Origin: Cladorhizidae sp. MBARI D1340-BT2
Taxonomy: Eukaryota; Porifera; Demospongiae; Poecilosclerida; Cladorhizidae
Direction: 5' to 3'
DNA: 64,000 nt
NCBI GenBank assembly: GCA_028752905.1
Contig: JAQNBH010000004.1
Coordinates: forward strand, 2,712,610-2,776,609
Shown here: piece by piece, positions 30,685 to 41,039 of the stretch
Layout of the letters: every line of letters starts with the position of its first letter
How positions within the stretch are numbered: position 1 is the stretch's first letter
Translations under genes and position numbers: made by a program
Notes under the pieces: generated by a model
The model's input: the letters and a program-made list of their open reading frames with translations, nothing else
Databases searched by the model: none
Told to the model about the DNA's origin: nothing

Positions 30685-30813
30685 ATGTTGACTGGTCAAG
30701 ATTATTTTGGTAAAGAGCTCGAGCTGCTTATCGGCGCAAATTTTCTCCAACAGTGTCTGGACTCACCTAATGATGCAGTTCACATAAACAAGCACCAAAG
30801 GAATGACCATTAA
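30685..30813 (+). CDS. Small 42-codon ORF with a polyA signal downstream
   Basis: ATG (GATCCAGGATGT) opens MLTGQDYFGKELELLIGANF then LQQCLDSPNDAVHINKHQRN and DH, ending in TAA. Amino-acid mix and codon use look coding, and the amphipathic ELELLIGANFLQQCL could form a helix. An AATAAA lies 175 bp after the stop. It may be a micropeptide gene, an N-terminal fragment of a decayed gene, or a first exon with an unseen donor. No homology is recognised. Confidence 0.4.
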   Translation: MLTGQDYFGKELELLIGANFLQQCLDSPNDAVHINKHQRNDH

Positions 30814-30987
30814 AGATGTTGGAATCAACTGCCGTTCACTATAAGCAAGAAGTTCAAACTGCCTTCGAAGTGTTAAGCCAAATGTGATGATAAGAAATGT
30901 TTCTGCTCTGGTATCATATCAGGACCAACATTCATGGAAGTAGCACATGATTTGAACTACAGCATGTCATTTCTGTCACTAACTACA

Positions 30988-30993
30988 AATAAA
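30988..30993 (+). terminator. Candidate polyadenylation signal AATAAA
   Basis: The context ACTACAAATAAAGCATGTTTTGG has the hexamer followed about 10 bp later by a T/G-rich stretch, as expected for a cleavage site. It would serve the small ORF at 30685-30813. Confidence 0.45.
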
Positions 30994-31734
30994 GCATGTT
31001 TTGGGGGGAAGGCTGTTTTTGAGTAGGGCCATGTTGAGGCTGTGGACTTATTACCACTTGCTTACTGCATTTTGTTTTAACTGCTGTACTCCTTAGGCAT
31101 GAACCATGAACCATGAACCTTGCAACTTTTATCAACTTTTATCTCTAGGGCAACAATCTGCGTGGTGCTTGTATGCAGCTGTAAGCTCATGCACATGTAG
31201 AGAAGATTGGCTGGTTCCTCACAGCACACTTATGTATCTAAGACCTAATTGTGTGAACCAAAATCTCCCCCCCCCCCCCCCCACTTTCTTGTACAGAAAT
31301 AAACTGTCCCAGTCCCACGAGGGGATTAGTATTATACCATGATGATGTCATGAGAATTCATAATAGTTTAGGTGATGAGTTCCAGTGCTGATTTCTATAC
31401 GATCAGTGAGTATATAGGTGCATGCTCGAGTTGTGCTAATGCCTTCAGCTGTTGATAAGATTATTCTTTGAAGTTGGTCAAGATCTGAGTATAGCAACAA
31501 AGAGGATTCTGGCCCATCCTGAGGGAGATGGTAGAGAAGCATCTATCTGGTCTGGGGTTCAAAAGGAGATCGATAAAGTGGAATGTTTACATCACTTGCC
31601 TGGGAAGCATTCTCCACCTAATTGGTCTGTCACTTCTTCCCTTCTAATGTCCGTAGATTGAACAACCACCTCTACATATTACAAGATTGACAACTAACTT
31701 AGAATAACCTTCTCAATAAGTATTATTATGTCAA
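30994..31734. other. Spacer with weak plus-strand frames
   Basis: It contains a threefold ATGAACC repeat (31098-31119) and a 16-C run (31267-31282). A plus frame of about 70 codons ending at 31661 includes GDGREASIWSGVQKEIDKVE and CLHHLPGKHSPPNW. It looks non-random but shows no family match or borders, so it is left uncalled. It could be a fragment of an old transposable element. Confidence 0.35.
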
Positions 31735-34700
31735 TATTTTGACTAGATGCTCTAGCCTTATAGGAATAATGACTAGATGCACTAAATGACTAAATGCTCT
31801 AGCCTCCATCAGGAATAATGACTGTGTTCTAGCCTTCATCACAAATAATGACTAGATGCTCTAGCCTTCATCAGGAATAATGACTAGATGCTCTAGCCTC
31901 CATCAGGAATAATGACTAGATGCTCCAGCCTCCATCAGGAATAATGACTAGATGCTCTAGCCTCCATCAGGAATAATGACTAGATGTTCCAGCCTCCATC
32001 AGGAATAATGACTAGATGCACTAGCCTTCGTCAGGTATAATGACTAGATGCTCTAGCTTCATCAGGAATAATAACTATAGCCTTCATCAGGAATAACGAC
32101 TAGATGCTCTATACTCCACCAGGAATAATGACTAGATGCTCTAGCCTTCATCAGGAATAATGACTAGATACTTTAGCCTTCAGGAATAATGACAAGATGC
32201 TCTAGTCTCCATCAGGAATAATGACTAAATGCTCTATCCTTCATAGGAATAATGACTAGATGTTCTAGCCTTCATAGGAATGAATAATGACCAGATGCTC
32301 TAGCCTTCATCAGGAATAATGACTAGATGCTCTAGCCTTCATCAGGAATAATGACTAGTTGCTCTAGCCTTCATCAGGAATAATGACTAGATGCTCTAGC
32401 CTTCATCAGGAATAATGACTTGCTCTAGCCTTCATCAGGACTAATGACTAGATGCACTAGTCTTCATCAGGTATATAATGACTTCCTCTAGCCTTCATCA
32501 GGAATAATGACTAGATGCTCTAGCCTCCATCAGGAATAATGACTAGACGCTCTAGCCTCCATCAGGAATAATGACTAGATGCTCTAGCTTTCATCAGGAA
32601 TAATGACTAGATGCTCTAGCCTCCATCAGGAATAATGACTAAATGCTCTAGCCTTCATCAGAAGATGCTCTAGCCTTCATCATAATGACTAGATGCCCTA
32701 ACTTTCATCAGGAATAATAACTAGATGCTCAAGCCTTCATAGGAATAATGACTAGATGCTGTAGCCTCCATCAGGAATAATGACAAATGCTCTAGCCTCC
32801 ATCAGGAATAATGACTAGATGCTCTATCCTCCATCAGGAATAATGACTATGTAGATGCACCAGCCTTCATAGAAATAATGCCTTCATAGGAATAATGACT
32901 AGATGCTCTAGCCTTCATCAGGAATAATGACTAAATGCTCTAGCCTTCATCAGAAGATGCTCTAGCCTTCATCATAATGACTAGATGCCCTAACTTTCAT
33001 CAGGAATAATAACTAGATGCTCAAGCCTTCATAGGAATAATGACTAGATGCTGTAGCCTCCATCAGGAATAATGACAAATGCTCTAGCCTCCATCAGGAA
33101 TAATGACTAGATGCTCTAGCCTCCATCAGGAATAATGACTAGATGCTCTAGCCTTCATCAGCAGTAATGACTAGATGCTCTAGCTTTCATCAGGAATAAT
33201 GACTAGCCTCCATCAGGAATAATGACTAGATGCTCTAGCCTCCATCAGGAATAATGACTAGATGCCCTAGCCTTCATCAGGAATAATGACTAGACGTTCT
33301 AGCCTCCATCAGGAATAATGACTAGATGCTCTAGCCTTCATCAGGAATAATGACTAGATGCTCTAGCCTTCATCAGGAATAATAACTAGATGCCCTAACT
33401 TTCATCAGGAATAATGACTAGATGCTCTAGCCTTCATCAGGAATAATAACTAGATGCCCTAACTTTCATCAGGAATAATGACTAGATGCTCAAGCCTTCA
33501 TAGGAATAATGACTAGATGCTCTAGCCTTCATCAGGAATAATGACTAGATGCTCTAGCCTTCATCACTAGATGCTCAAGCCTTCATCAGGAATAATGACT
33601 AGATGCTCTAGCCTTCATCAGCAGTAATGACTAGATGCTCTAGCCTCCATCAGGAATAAGGACTAGATACTCTAGCCTCCATCAGGAATAATGACTAGAT
33701 GCTCTAGCCTCCATCAGGAATAATGACTAGATGCTCTAGCCTTCATCAGAAATAATGACTAGATGCTCTAGCCTCCATCAGGAATAATGACTAGATGCTC
33801 TAGCCTTCATAGGAATAATGACTAGATGCTCTAGCCTTCATCAGGAATAATGACTAGATGCTCTAGCCTTCATCAGGAATAATGACTAGATGCTCTAGCC
33901 TCCATCAGGAATAATGACTACGTAGATGCACCAGCCTTAATAATGACTAGATGCTCTAGCCTTCATAGGATGACTAGATGCTCTAGCTTTCATCAGGAAT
34001 AATGACTAGATGCTCTAGCCTTCATCAGGAATAATGTCTAGATGCTAGCCATCATCAGGAATAATGACTAGATGATCTAGCCTTCTCAGGAATAATGACT
34101 AGATGCTTTAGTTTCATCAGGAATAATGACTAGATGCTCTAGCCTTCATCAGGGATAATGACTAGATGCTCTAGCCTTCATCAGGAATAATGACTAGATG
34201 CTCTAGCCTTCATCAGGAATAATAACTAGATGCCCTAACTTTCATCAGGAATAATGACTAGATGCTCAAGCCTTCATAGGAATAATGACTAGATGCTCTA
34301 GCCTTCATCAGGAATAATGACTAGATGCTCTAGCCTTCATCAGGAATAATGACCAGATGCTTTAGCCTTCATCAGGAATAATGACTATATGCTCTAGCCT
34401 TCATCAGCAGTAATGACTAGATGCTCTAGCCTTCATTTTCTTCTGGCGTGTGCCTTTAAACTTGTAGCTCGGTTGAGGCGAGCCAAACCAATGTCTCATC
34501 GTCCAGATCCATCAGTCCACGTTCGCCATGAGGTGGTCTGTAGATCGGGCAGCAGGATGTAATGACTAGATGCTCTAGCCTTCATCACGAATAATGACTA
34601 GATGCTCTAGCCTCCATCAGGAATAAGGACTAGATACTCTAGCCTTCATCAGGAACAATGACTAGATGCTCTAGCCTTCATCAGGAATAATGACTAGATG

Positions 34701-35370
34701 CTCTAGCCTTCATCAGGAACAATGACTAGATGCTATAGCCTCCATCAGGAATAATGATTAGATGCTCTAGCCTTCATAGGAATAATGACTAGATGCTCTA
34801 GCCTTCATCAGGAATAATGTCTAGATGCTCTAGCCTTCATCAGGAATAATGACTAGATGCTCTAGCCTCCATCAGGAATAATGACTACGTAGATGCACCA
34901 GCCTTCATAGGAATAATGACTAGATGCTCTAGCCTTCATAGGATTACTAGATGCTCTAGCTTTCATTAGGAATATTGACTAGATGCTCTAGCCTTCAACA
35001 GGAATAATGACTAGATGCTCTAGCCATCATCAGGAATAATGACTAGATGATCTAGCCTACTCAGAAATAATGACTAGATGCTTTAGTTTCATCAGGAATA
35101 ATGACTAGATGCTCTAGCCTTCATCAGGAATAATGACTAGATGCTCTAGCCTTCATCAGGAATAATGACTAGATGCTCTAACTAGATGCTCTAGCCTTCA
35201 TCAGGAATAATGACTAGATGCTCTAGCCTTCATCAGGAATAAATGACTAGATGCTCTAGCCTTCATCAGCAGTAATGACTAGATGCTCTAGCCTTCATCA
35301 GCAGTAATGACTAGATGCTCTAGCCTTCATCAGCAGTAATGACTAGATGCTCTAGCCTTCATCAGGAATG
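31735..35370. repeat. 32-bp degenerate minisatellite, about 110 copies
   Basis: The unit is GACTAGATGCTCTAGCCTTC then ATCAGGAATAAT. Unlike most arrays here it is heavily mutated, with many single-base changes, partial units (TCATCAGAAGATGCTC) and indels. Long blocks recur, for example about 32640-32760 and 32930-33050, which share the partial unit and the CCCTAACTTTCATC variant. It is interrupted once by non-repeat sequence at about 34434-34560. Confidence 0.97.
34456..34537 (-). CDS. Exon-like island inside the 32-bp array
   Basis: The only unique stretch in the array contains a minus-strand acceptor, CTGCTGCCCGATCTACAG, followed by one base and 26 codons, PPHGERGLMDLDDETLVWLA then STELQV and TAA. 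MDLDDETLVWLAS vaguely resembles the start of an F-box (L-x-D-L-P-x-E-x-L-x-x-I), which is only a visual hint. The island may be a true terminal exon whose introns grew as arrays, or unique DNA captured during array growth. The first reading would explain why the sequence has stayed open. Confidence 0.4.
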
Positions 35371-35511
35371 TATTGCATTAAAAACAAGAAACAGGAAATC
35401 TATGCCTCTTGACTGGTTTATATACCAAAAAATTAAGTAGAGTTAATACGACATATATGATATATATAGTATATAAACATCTACACACATATAATAGAAA
35501 GTGTATAATAG
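35371..35511. other. AT-rich spacer before the hAT remnant
   Basis: Unique AT-rich sequence with TATATGATATATATAGTATA. No gene is seen. Its last eight bases, TATAATAG, abut the transposon end and could be one copy of a target-site duplication. Confidence 0.4.
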
Positions 35512-35526
35512 CAGGGGCGGATCCAG
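35512..35526 (+). repeat. Left terminal inverted repeat of the hAT element
   Basis: CAGGGGCGGATCCAG begins the element. hAT elements start CAGGG/CAGTG and make 8-bp target duplications; the candidate here is TATAATAG at 35504-35511. No right partner exists in the window for comparison. Confidence 0.7.
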
Positions 35527-36199
35527 TGCCCCCCCCCCCCCCCCCCCCCCCAAGCTAATGATATCCATTATGATTTTTTTAGCATAATAATATTCATGAG
35601 AGGTAAAATACAACAGGCATTAGCAACACCTGATCAACACTTAGCATAAAATGAGAACATGAGGAGTACACGTGTTTGAGGTAATATAATTATACCAGAC
35701 CTTCTGCTTCTAACCTTCAAACTTCTATGTCAGCTGCAACAGCAAGCATAGAGTGTGGCTTTCTATCTGAGCAGTGTCTGTGAGTCGAGCGCACCAGTAG
35801 AGTTAGACCATGTTTAAAAGGGCCTCTATCTCAAGAGAACCTCTTGTAAAGCAAATGGACAAGACCATGGATCTACGCCAATATTTTTTCTAGCAAGAAG
35901 TAAGCTCTAGCTAAGTTTATTACCAATGAGACAGAGTGGTGTAACATGACCAGATTGATCTATTGTTTACTTGAGTTCTGGAACCTCAATACTACCTGGT
36001 GTCAGGTCCAGCAGTGCCTCTCTGCTTTATACATCCCATTCAGTCTGGAGTGGTGCTGTTTATCAAAAGATGACCAGTCTAACTCTCTCGTAGCTTGTGT
36101 TAAAAGCAGTGCAGTTGTGTTGGTGAGTAGCAGCAAGGATAGTGATGGCACCTGTACCAACTCAATTGTTGATGTTGAAGAGGAGGAAGCAGTGGTGTT

Positions 36200-36598
36200 T
36201 TGGCTTCAGATTCAAGTGAAATTCATCCTGATGTACATTCGAGAGACATAGGCCAGGTAGTACGACTAAAATCCCTAAGAAACCTCCTTCTCAAAAATAT
36301 TTCAATTCCCCGCACGTACCTTCAAAACTCAGAAACGGCAGTTTCAAAAGAGATGGCTGGACAAGTACAAAGGCCTAACATATTCTCGGTCCCAAGATGG
36401 TGGATTTTACTATTTGGGCAATGTGAGGCATCCGTAAAAGAGGGGGTTCTGGCTCTGACAAATTTTAAGAATGTGATTGAGAAGTTAAATGATCATTTTC
36501 TTTCCAAGAGTAGGAAGTCCAATCAGCTAGCTATGGAGAAAGCAATGGCATTTGCTGCTGTGAAGGAGGACAGAGTGGCTTCCATTGATCACAATTAG
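36200..36598 (+). pseudogene. hAT transposase N-terminal part, degraded
   Basis: An open stretch corresponding to the region before the DUF4371 core of ZMYM1-like transposases. SSEIHPDVHSRDIGQVVRLK resembles the HP-x-D-I-G lead-in. The following sequence, where the TTF-type zinc finger is expected, has lost most Cys. It ends SNQLAMEKAMAFAAVKEDRV and then a stop at 36596-36598. The region between 36599 and 36662 is needed by the domain but is out of frame. An upstream ATG at 35810 opens MFKRASISREPLVKQMDKTM, probably the original N-terminus, but stops and shifts separate it. Confidence 0.65.
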
Positions 36599-36662
36599 TT
36601 CAAGCTGAGCTGAAATAACTGCTGGAAATCATTTAAGGCGTTCCATTGCTTCAACTGTCATT

Positions 36663-37127
36663 TTGTGTGGAAGACAAGCATTTGCTTTTAGAGGACATCA
36701 TGAAGATGGGTTTCAAATAGAATCTGAAAGTTCAGTGAGACGAGGCAACTTCCTATCCTTGTTGATTTTTCGCATCGATGCTGGTGATGAAGTTCTCAGA
36801 GAACATCTGCGTAGATGTGATCGTAGTGCAATGTACACCAGTAAAGAAATACAAAATGAAATGATTCAAATTTGTGCAAATATTATTCGCAATAAAATTT
36901 TACAACAAATCAGAGAAGCTAAGTTCTATTCTGTTATAGCTGATGAGGTAACTGATTCAGCCAATGATGAGCAGCCTTCCATAAGTATTCGATTTGTTGA
37001 TGGTTACACTCAACAAGAACAGTTCCTTGGTTTTTATGAGTGTACGTCTGGTGTCACAGGTGAGGCTATAGCTAGTGATCTGCTGCAGCAGCTGACTGCA
37101 TGGCAGTTGGAGCCACAATTTCTTTGA
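36663..37127 (+). pseudogene. DUF4371 core of the hAT transposase, degraded
   Basis: It contains CGRQAFAFRGHHEDGFQIES, GNFLSLLIFRIDAGDEVLRE, YTSKEIQNEMIQIC and REAKFYSVIADEVTDSANDE, in the order found in DUF4371 proteins. These include the conserved L-R-G-H/F-R-G-H pair and the ADE(V/A)TD motif that provides an acidic catalytic residue. A frameshift separates it from the N-terminal part. After 37127 homology continues in another frame (GQAYDGGGAMAGKSKGAAGH, then YTHCAAHR) with at least two stops and shifts to about 37720, so the gene is dead. Confidence 0.85.
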
Positions 37128-37720
37128 GGACAAGCTTATGATGGAGGAGGTGCTATGGCAGGGAAGTCAAAAGGAGCAGCTGGACATATCACCAAACAAT
37201 ATCCAAAGGCATATACCCATTGTGCTGCACACAGATAGAATCTTTGTGTAGTAAAATGTTGCAGTGTTCGAGAAGTAAATAATACGATGCAAACTCTTAC
37301 AAAGAGCACGCTTCTTAGGAAATTTGCCTAAGAGACAGCTCGAACTTGAAGCTTGGATTTATGACATCATGGATGGTGAGAAATGGGGGGGAAATTGAAA
37401 GAGATGTGCCGAACCAGATGGATAGAGTGTCATGAAGCCTTCCTGACTTGCTATTGCCAGCTGTCAGTTGTCTAGAGGCTATTGCTAACAGTTCAGCGAC
37501 CGAGTAGAATCGAGATTCCCAATCTGATGCTCCAACTGCCTCTGGCTCAGTCTCCTTTTATTGTGGCTTTGGAAGCTACACATAGCATTTTAGCTTATGC
37601 TCAAGGGCTGAGTGTGAAGATTCAGGGGCTTTATTTGGTTGTAACATATGCCTATCATGAAGTAAAGAATTTAATGGGTGTTCTTCATGGGTCAAGGCCA
37701 AATGTGAATTCATCTTAGTC
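37128..37720 (+). pseudogene. Distal hAT transposase, multiply broken
   Basis: The frame shifts at 37128. GQAYDGGGAMAGKSKGAAGH and KAYTHCAAHR are followed by a stop where Leu-Asn-Leu is expected, and CVVKCCSVREVNNTMQTL continues. Further pieces (RTRWIECHEAFL, CQLSVVLEAIANSS) appear in changing frames. The C-terminal hAT dimerisation motif was not found before the satellite begins. Confidence 0.7.
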
Positions 37721-37745
37721 AAATCTGCACAAGAGCTCTTATAAT

Positions 37746-37815
37746 GGCTGGAAGTGTTGGTGTGGAGGAGTCCAGACCATGTCTAGCTGCAAGTGTTGGT
37801 GTATGGGAGTCAGCT
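37746..37815. repeat. Imperfect 39-bp pair at the satellite edge
   Basis: GCTGGAAGTGTTGGTGTGGA (37747) and GCTGCAAGTGTTGGTGTATG (37786) start two copies 39 bp apart. The period is the same as the adjoining satellite although the sequence differs. The second copy leads into CAGCTAGACATGGGAATAGTG, where the satellite starts. Confidence 0.6.
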
Positions 37816-40800
37816 AGACATGGGAATAGTGTAGTTCTCCACTGCTCCACTATAATATATGGGAATAGTGTAGTTCTCCACTGCTCTACTATAATATATG
37901 GGAATAGTGTAGTTCTCCACTGCTCCACTACAATATATGGGAATAGTGTAGTTCTCCAGTGCTCCACTATAATATATGGGAATAGTGTAGTTCTCCACTC
38001 CTCCACTATAATATATGGGAATAGTGTAGTTCTCCACTGCTCCACTATAATATATGGGAATAGTGTAGTTCTCCACTGCTCCACTACAATATATGGGAAT
38101 AGTGTAGTTCTCCACTGCTCTACTATAATATATGGGAATAGTGTAGTTCTCCACTCCTCCACTATAATATATGGGAATAGTGTAGTTCTCCACTGCTCTA
38201 CTATAATATATGGGAATAGTGTAGTTCTCCACTCCTCCACTATAATATATGGGAATAGTGTAGTTCTCCATTCCTCCACTATAATATATGGGAATAGTGT
38301 AGTTCTCCACTGCTCCACTATAATATATGGGAATAGTGTAGTTCTCCACTCCTCCACTATAATATATGGGAATAGTGTAGTTCTCCACTCCTCTACTATA
38401 ATATATGGGAATAGTGTAGTTCTCCACTGCTCCACTATAATATATGGGAATAGTGTAGTTCTCCACTGCTCCACTATAATATATGGGAATAGTGTAGTTC
38501 TCCACTGCTCCAATATAATATATGGGAATAGTGTAGTTCTCCACTGCTCCACTATAATATATGGGAATAGTGTAGTTCTCCACTCCTCTACTATAATATA
38601 TGGGAATAGTGTAGTTCTCCACTCCTCCACTATAATATATAGGAATAGTGTAGTTCTCCACTGCTCCACTATAATATATGGGAATAGTGTAGTTCTCCAC
38701 TGCTCCACTATAATATATGGGAATAGTGTAGTTCTCCACTGCTCCACTATAATATATGGGAATAGTGTAGTTCTCCACTCCTCTACTATAATATATGGGA
38801 ATAGTGTAGTTCTCCACTCCTCCACTATAATATATGGGAATAGTGTAGTTCTCCACTGCTCCACTATAATATATGGGAATAGTGTAGTTCTCCACTGCTC
38901 CACTATAATATATGGGAATAGTGTAGTTCTCCACTGCTCTACTATAATATATGGGAATAGTGTAGTTCTCCACTGCTCTACTATAATATATGGGAATAGT
39001 GTAGTTCTCCACTGCTCCACTATAATATATGGGAATAGTGTAGTTCTCCACTGCTCTACTATAATATATGGGAAAAGTGTAGTTCTCCACTGCTCTACTA
39101 TAATATATGGGAATAGTGTAGTTCTCCACTGCTCCACTATAATATATGGGAATAGTGTAGTTCTCCACTGCTCCACTATAATATATGGGAATAGTGTAGT
39201 TCTCCACTGCTCCACTATAATATATGGGAAAAGTGTAGTTCTCCACTGCTCCACTATAATATATGGGAATAGTATAGTTCTCCACTCCTCCACTATAATA
39301 TATGGGAAAAGTGTAGTTCTCCACTGCTCTACTATAATATATGGGAATAGTGTAGTTCTCCACTCCTCCACTATAATATATGGGAATAGTGTAGTTCTCC
39401 ACTCCTCCACTATAATATATGGGAATAGTGTAGTTCTCCACTCCTCCACTATAATATATGGGAATAGTGTAGTTCTCCACTGCTCCACTATAATATATGG
39501 GAATAGTGTAGTTCTCCACTGCTCTACTATAATATATGGGAATAGTGTAGTTCTCCACTGCTCCACTATAATATATGGGAATAGTGTAGTTCTCCACTGC
39601 TCCACTATAATATATGGGAATAGTGTAGTTCTCCACTGCTCTACTATAATATATGGGAATAGTGTAGTTCTCCACTCCTCTACTATAATATATGGGAATA
39701 GTGTAGTTCTCCACTCCTCCACTATAATATATGGGAATAGTGTAGTTCTCCACTGCTCTACTATAATATATGGGAATAGTGTAGTTCTCCACTGCTCCAC
39801 TATAATATATGGGAATAGTGTAGTTCTCCACTCCTCCACTATAATATATGGGAATAGTGTAGTTCTCCACTCCTCCACTATAATATATGGGAATAGTGTA
39901 GTTCTCCACTGCTCTACTATAATATATGGGAATAGTGTAGTGCTCCACTGCTCCACTATAATATATGGGAATAGTGTAGTTCTCCACTGCTCTACTATAA
40001 TATATGGGAATAGTGTAGTTCTCCACTGCTCCACTATAATATATGGGAATAGTGTAGTTCTCCACTGCTCCACTATAATATATGGGAATAGTGTAGTTCT
40101 CCACTGCTCTACTATAATATATGGGAATAGTGTAGTTCTCCACTCCTCTACTATAATATATGGGAATAGTGTAGTTCTCCACTCCTCCACTATAATATAT
40201 GGGAATAGTGTAGTTCTCCACTGCTCTACTATAATATATGGGAATAGTGTAGTTCTCCACTGCTCCACTATAATATATGGGAATAGTGTAGTTCTCCACT
40301 GCTCTACTATAATATATGGGAATAGTGTAGTTCTCCACTGCTCTACTATAATATATGGGAATAGTGTAGTTCTCTACTCCTCCACTATAATATATGGGAA
40401 TAGTGTAGTTCTCCACTGCTCCACTATAATATATGGGAATAGTGTAGTTCTCCACTGCTCCACTATAATATATGGGAATAGTGTAGTTCTGCACTGCTCT
40501 ACTATAATATATGGGAATAGTGTAGTTCTCCACTGCTCTACTATAATATATGGGAATAGTGTAGTTCTGCACTGCTCTACTATAATATATGGGAATAGTG
40601 TAGTTCTCCACTGCTCTACTATAATATATGGGAATAGTGTAGTTCTCCACTCCTCTACTATAATATATGGGAATAGTGTAGTTCTCCACTCCTCTACTAT
40701 AATATATGGGAATAGTGTAGTTCTCTACTCCTCCACTATAATATATGGGAATAGTGTAGTTCTCCACTGCTCCACTATAATATATGGGAATAGTGTAGTT

Positions 40801-41039
40801 CTCCACTCCTCTACTATAATATATGGGAATAGTGTAGTTCTCCACTGCTCCACTATAATATATGGGAATAGTGTAGTTCTCCACTCCTCCACTATAATAT
40901 ATGGGAATAGTGTAGTTCTCCACTGCTCTACTATAATATATGGGAATAGTGTAGTTCTCCACTCCTCCACTATAATATATGGGAATAGTGTAGTTCTCCA
41001 CTGCTCCACTATAATATATGGGAATAGTGTAGTTCTCCA

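Larger units (their letters stand above)
35512..37742 (+). mobile_element. hAT-family DNA transposon remnant, 3' end lost
   Basis: The left end CAGGGGCGGATCCAG is typical of hAT terminal inverted repeats. It is followed by a 25-C run (about 35529-35553), non-coding sequence, and a broken DUF4371/ZMYM1-like transposase read rightwards. The matching right end (CTGGATCCGCCCCTG) is not present, and the C-terminal dimerisation region is missing. The sequence passes within about 70 bp into the 39-bp satellite, so the 3' part was deleted or replaced where the satellite now begins. Confidence 0.8.

Noticed and set aside
35946..36251. 101-codon frame upstream of the hAT transposase
   Set aside because: It is in a different frame from the recognisable transposase and shares no motif with it. 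It is best seen as decayed N-terminal or untranslated sequence of the same element.
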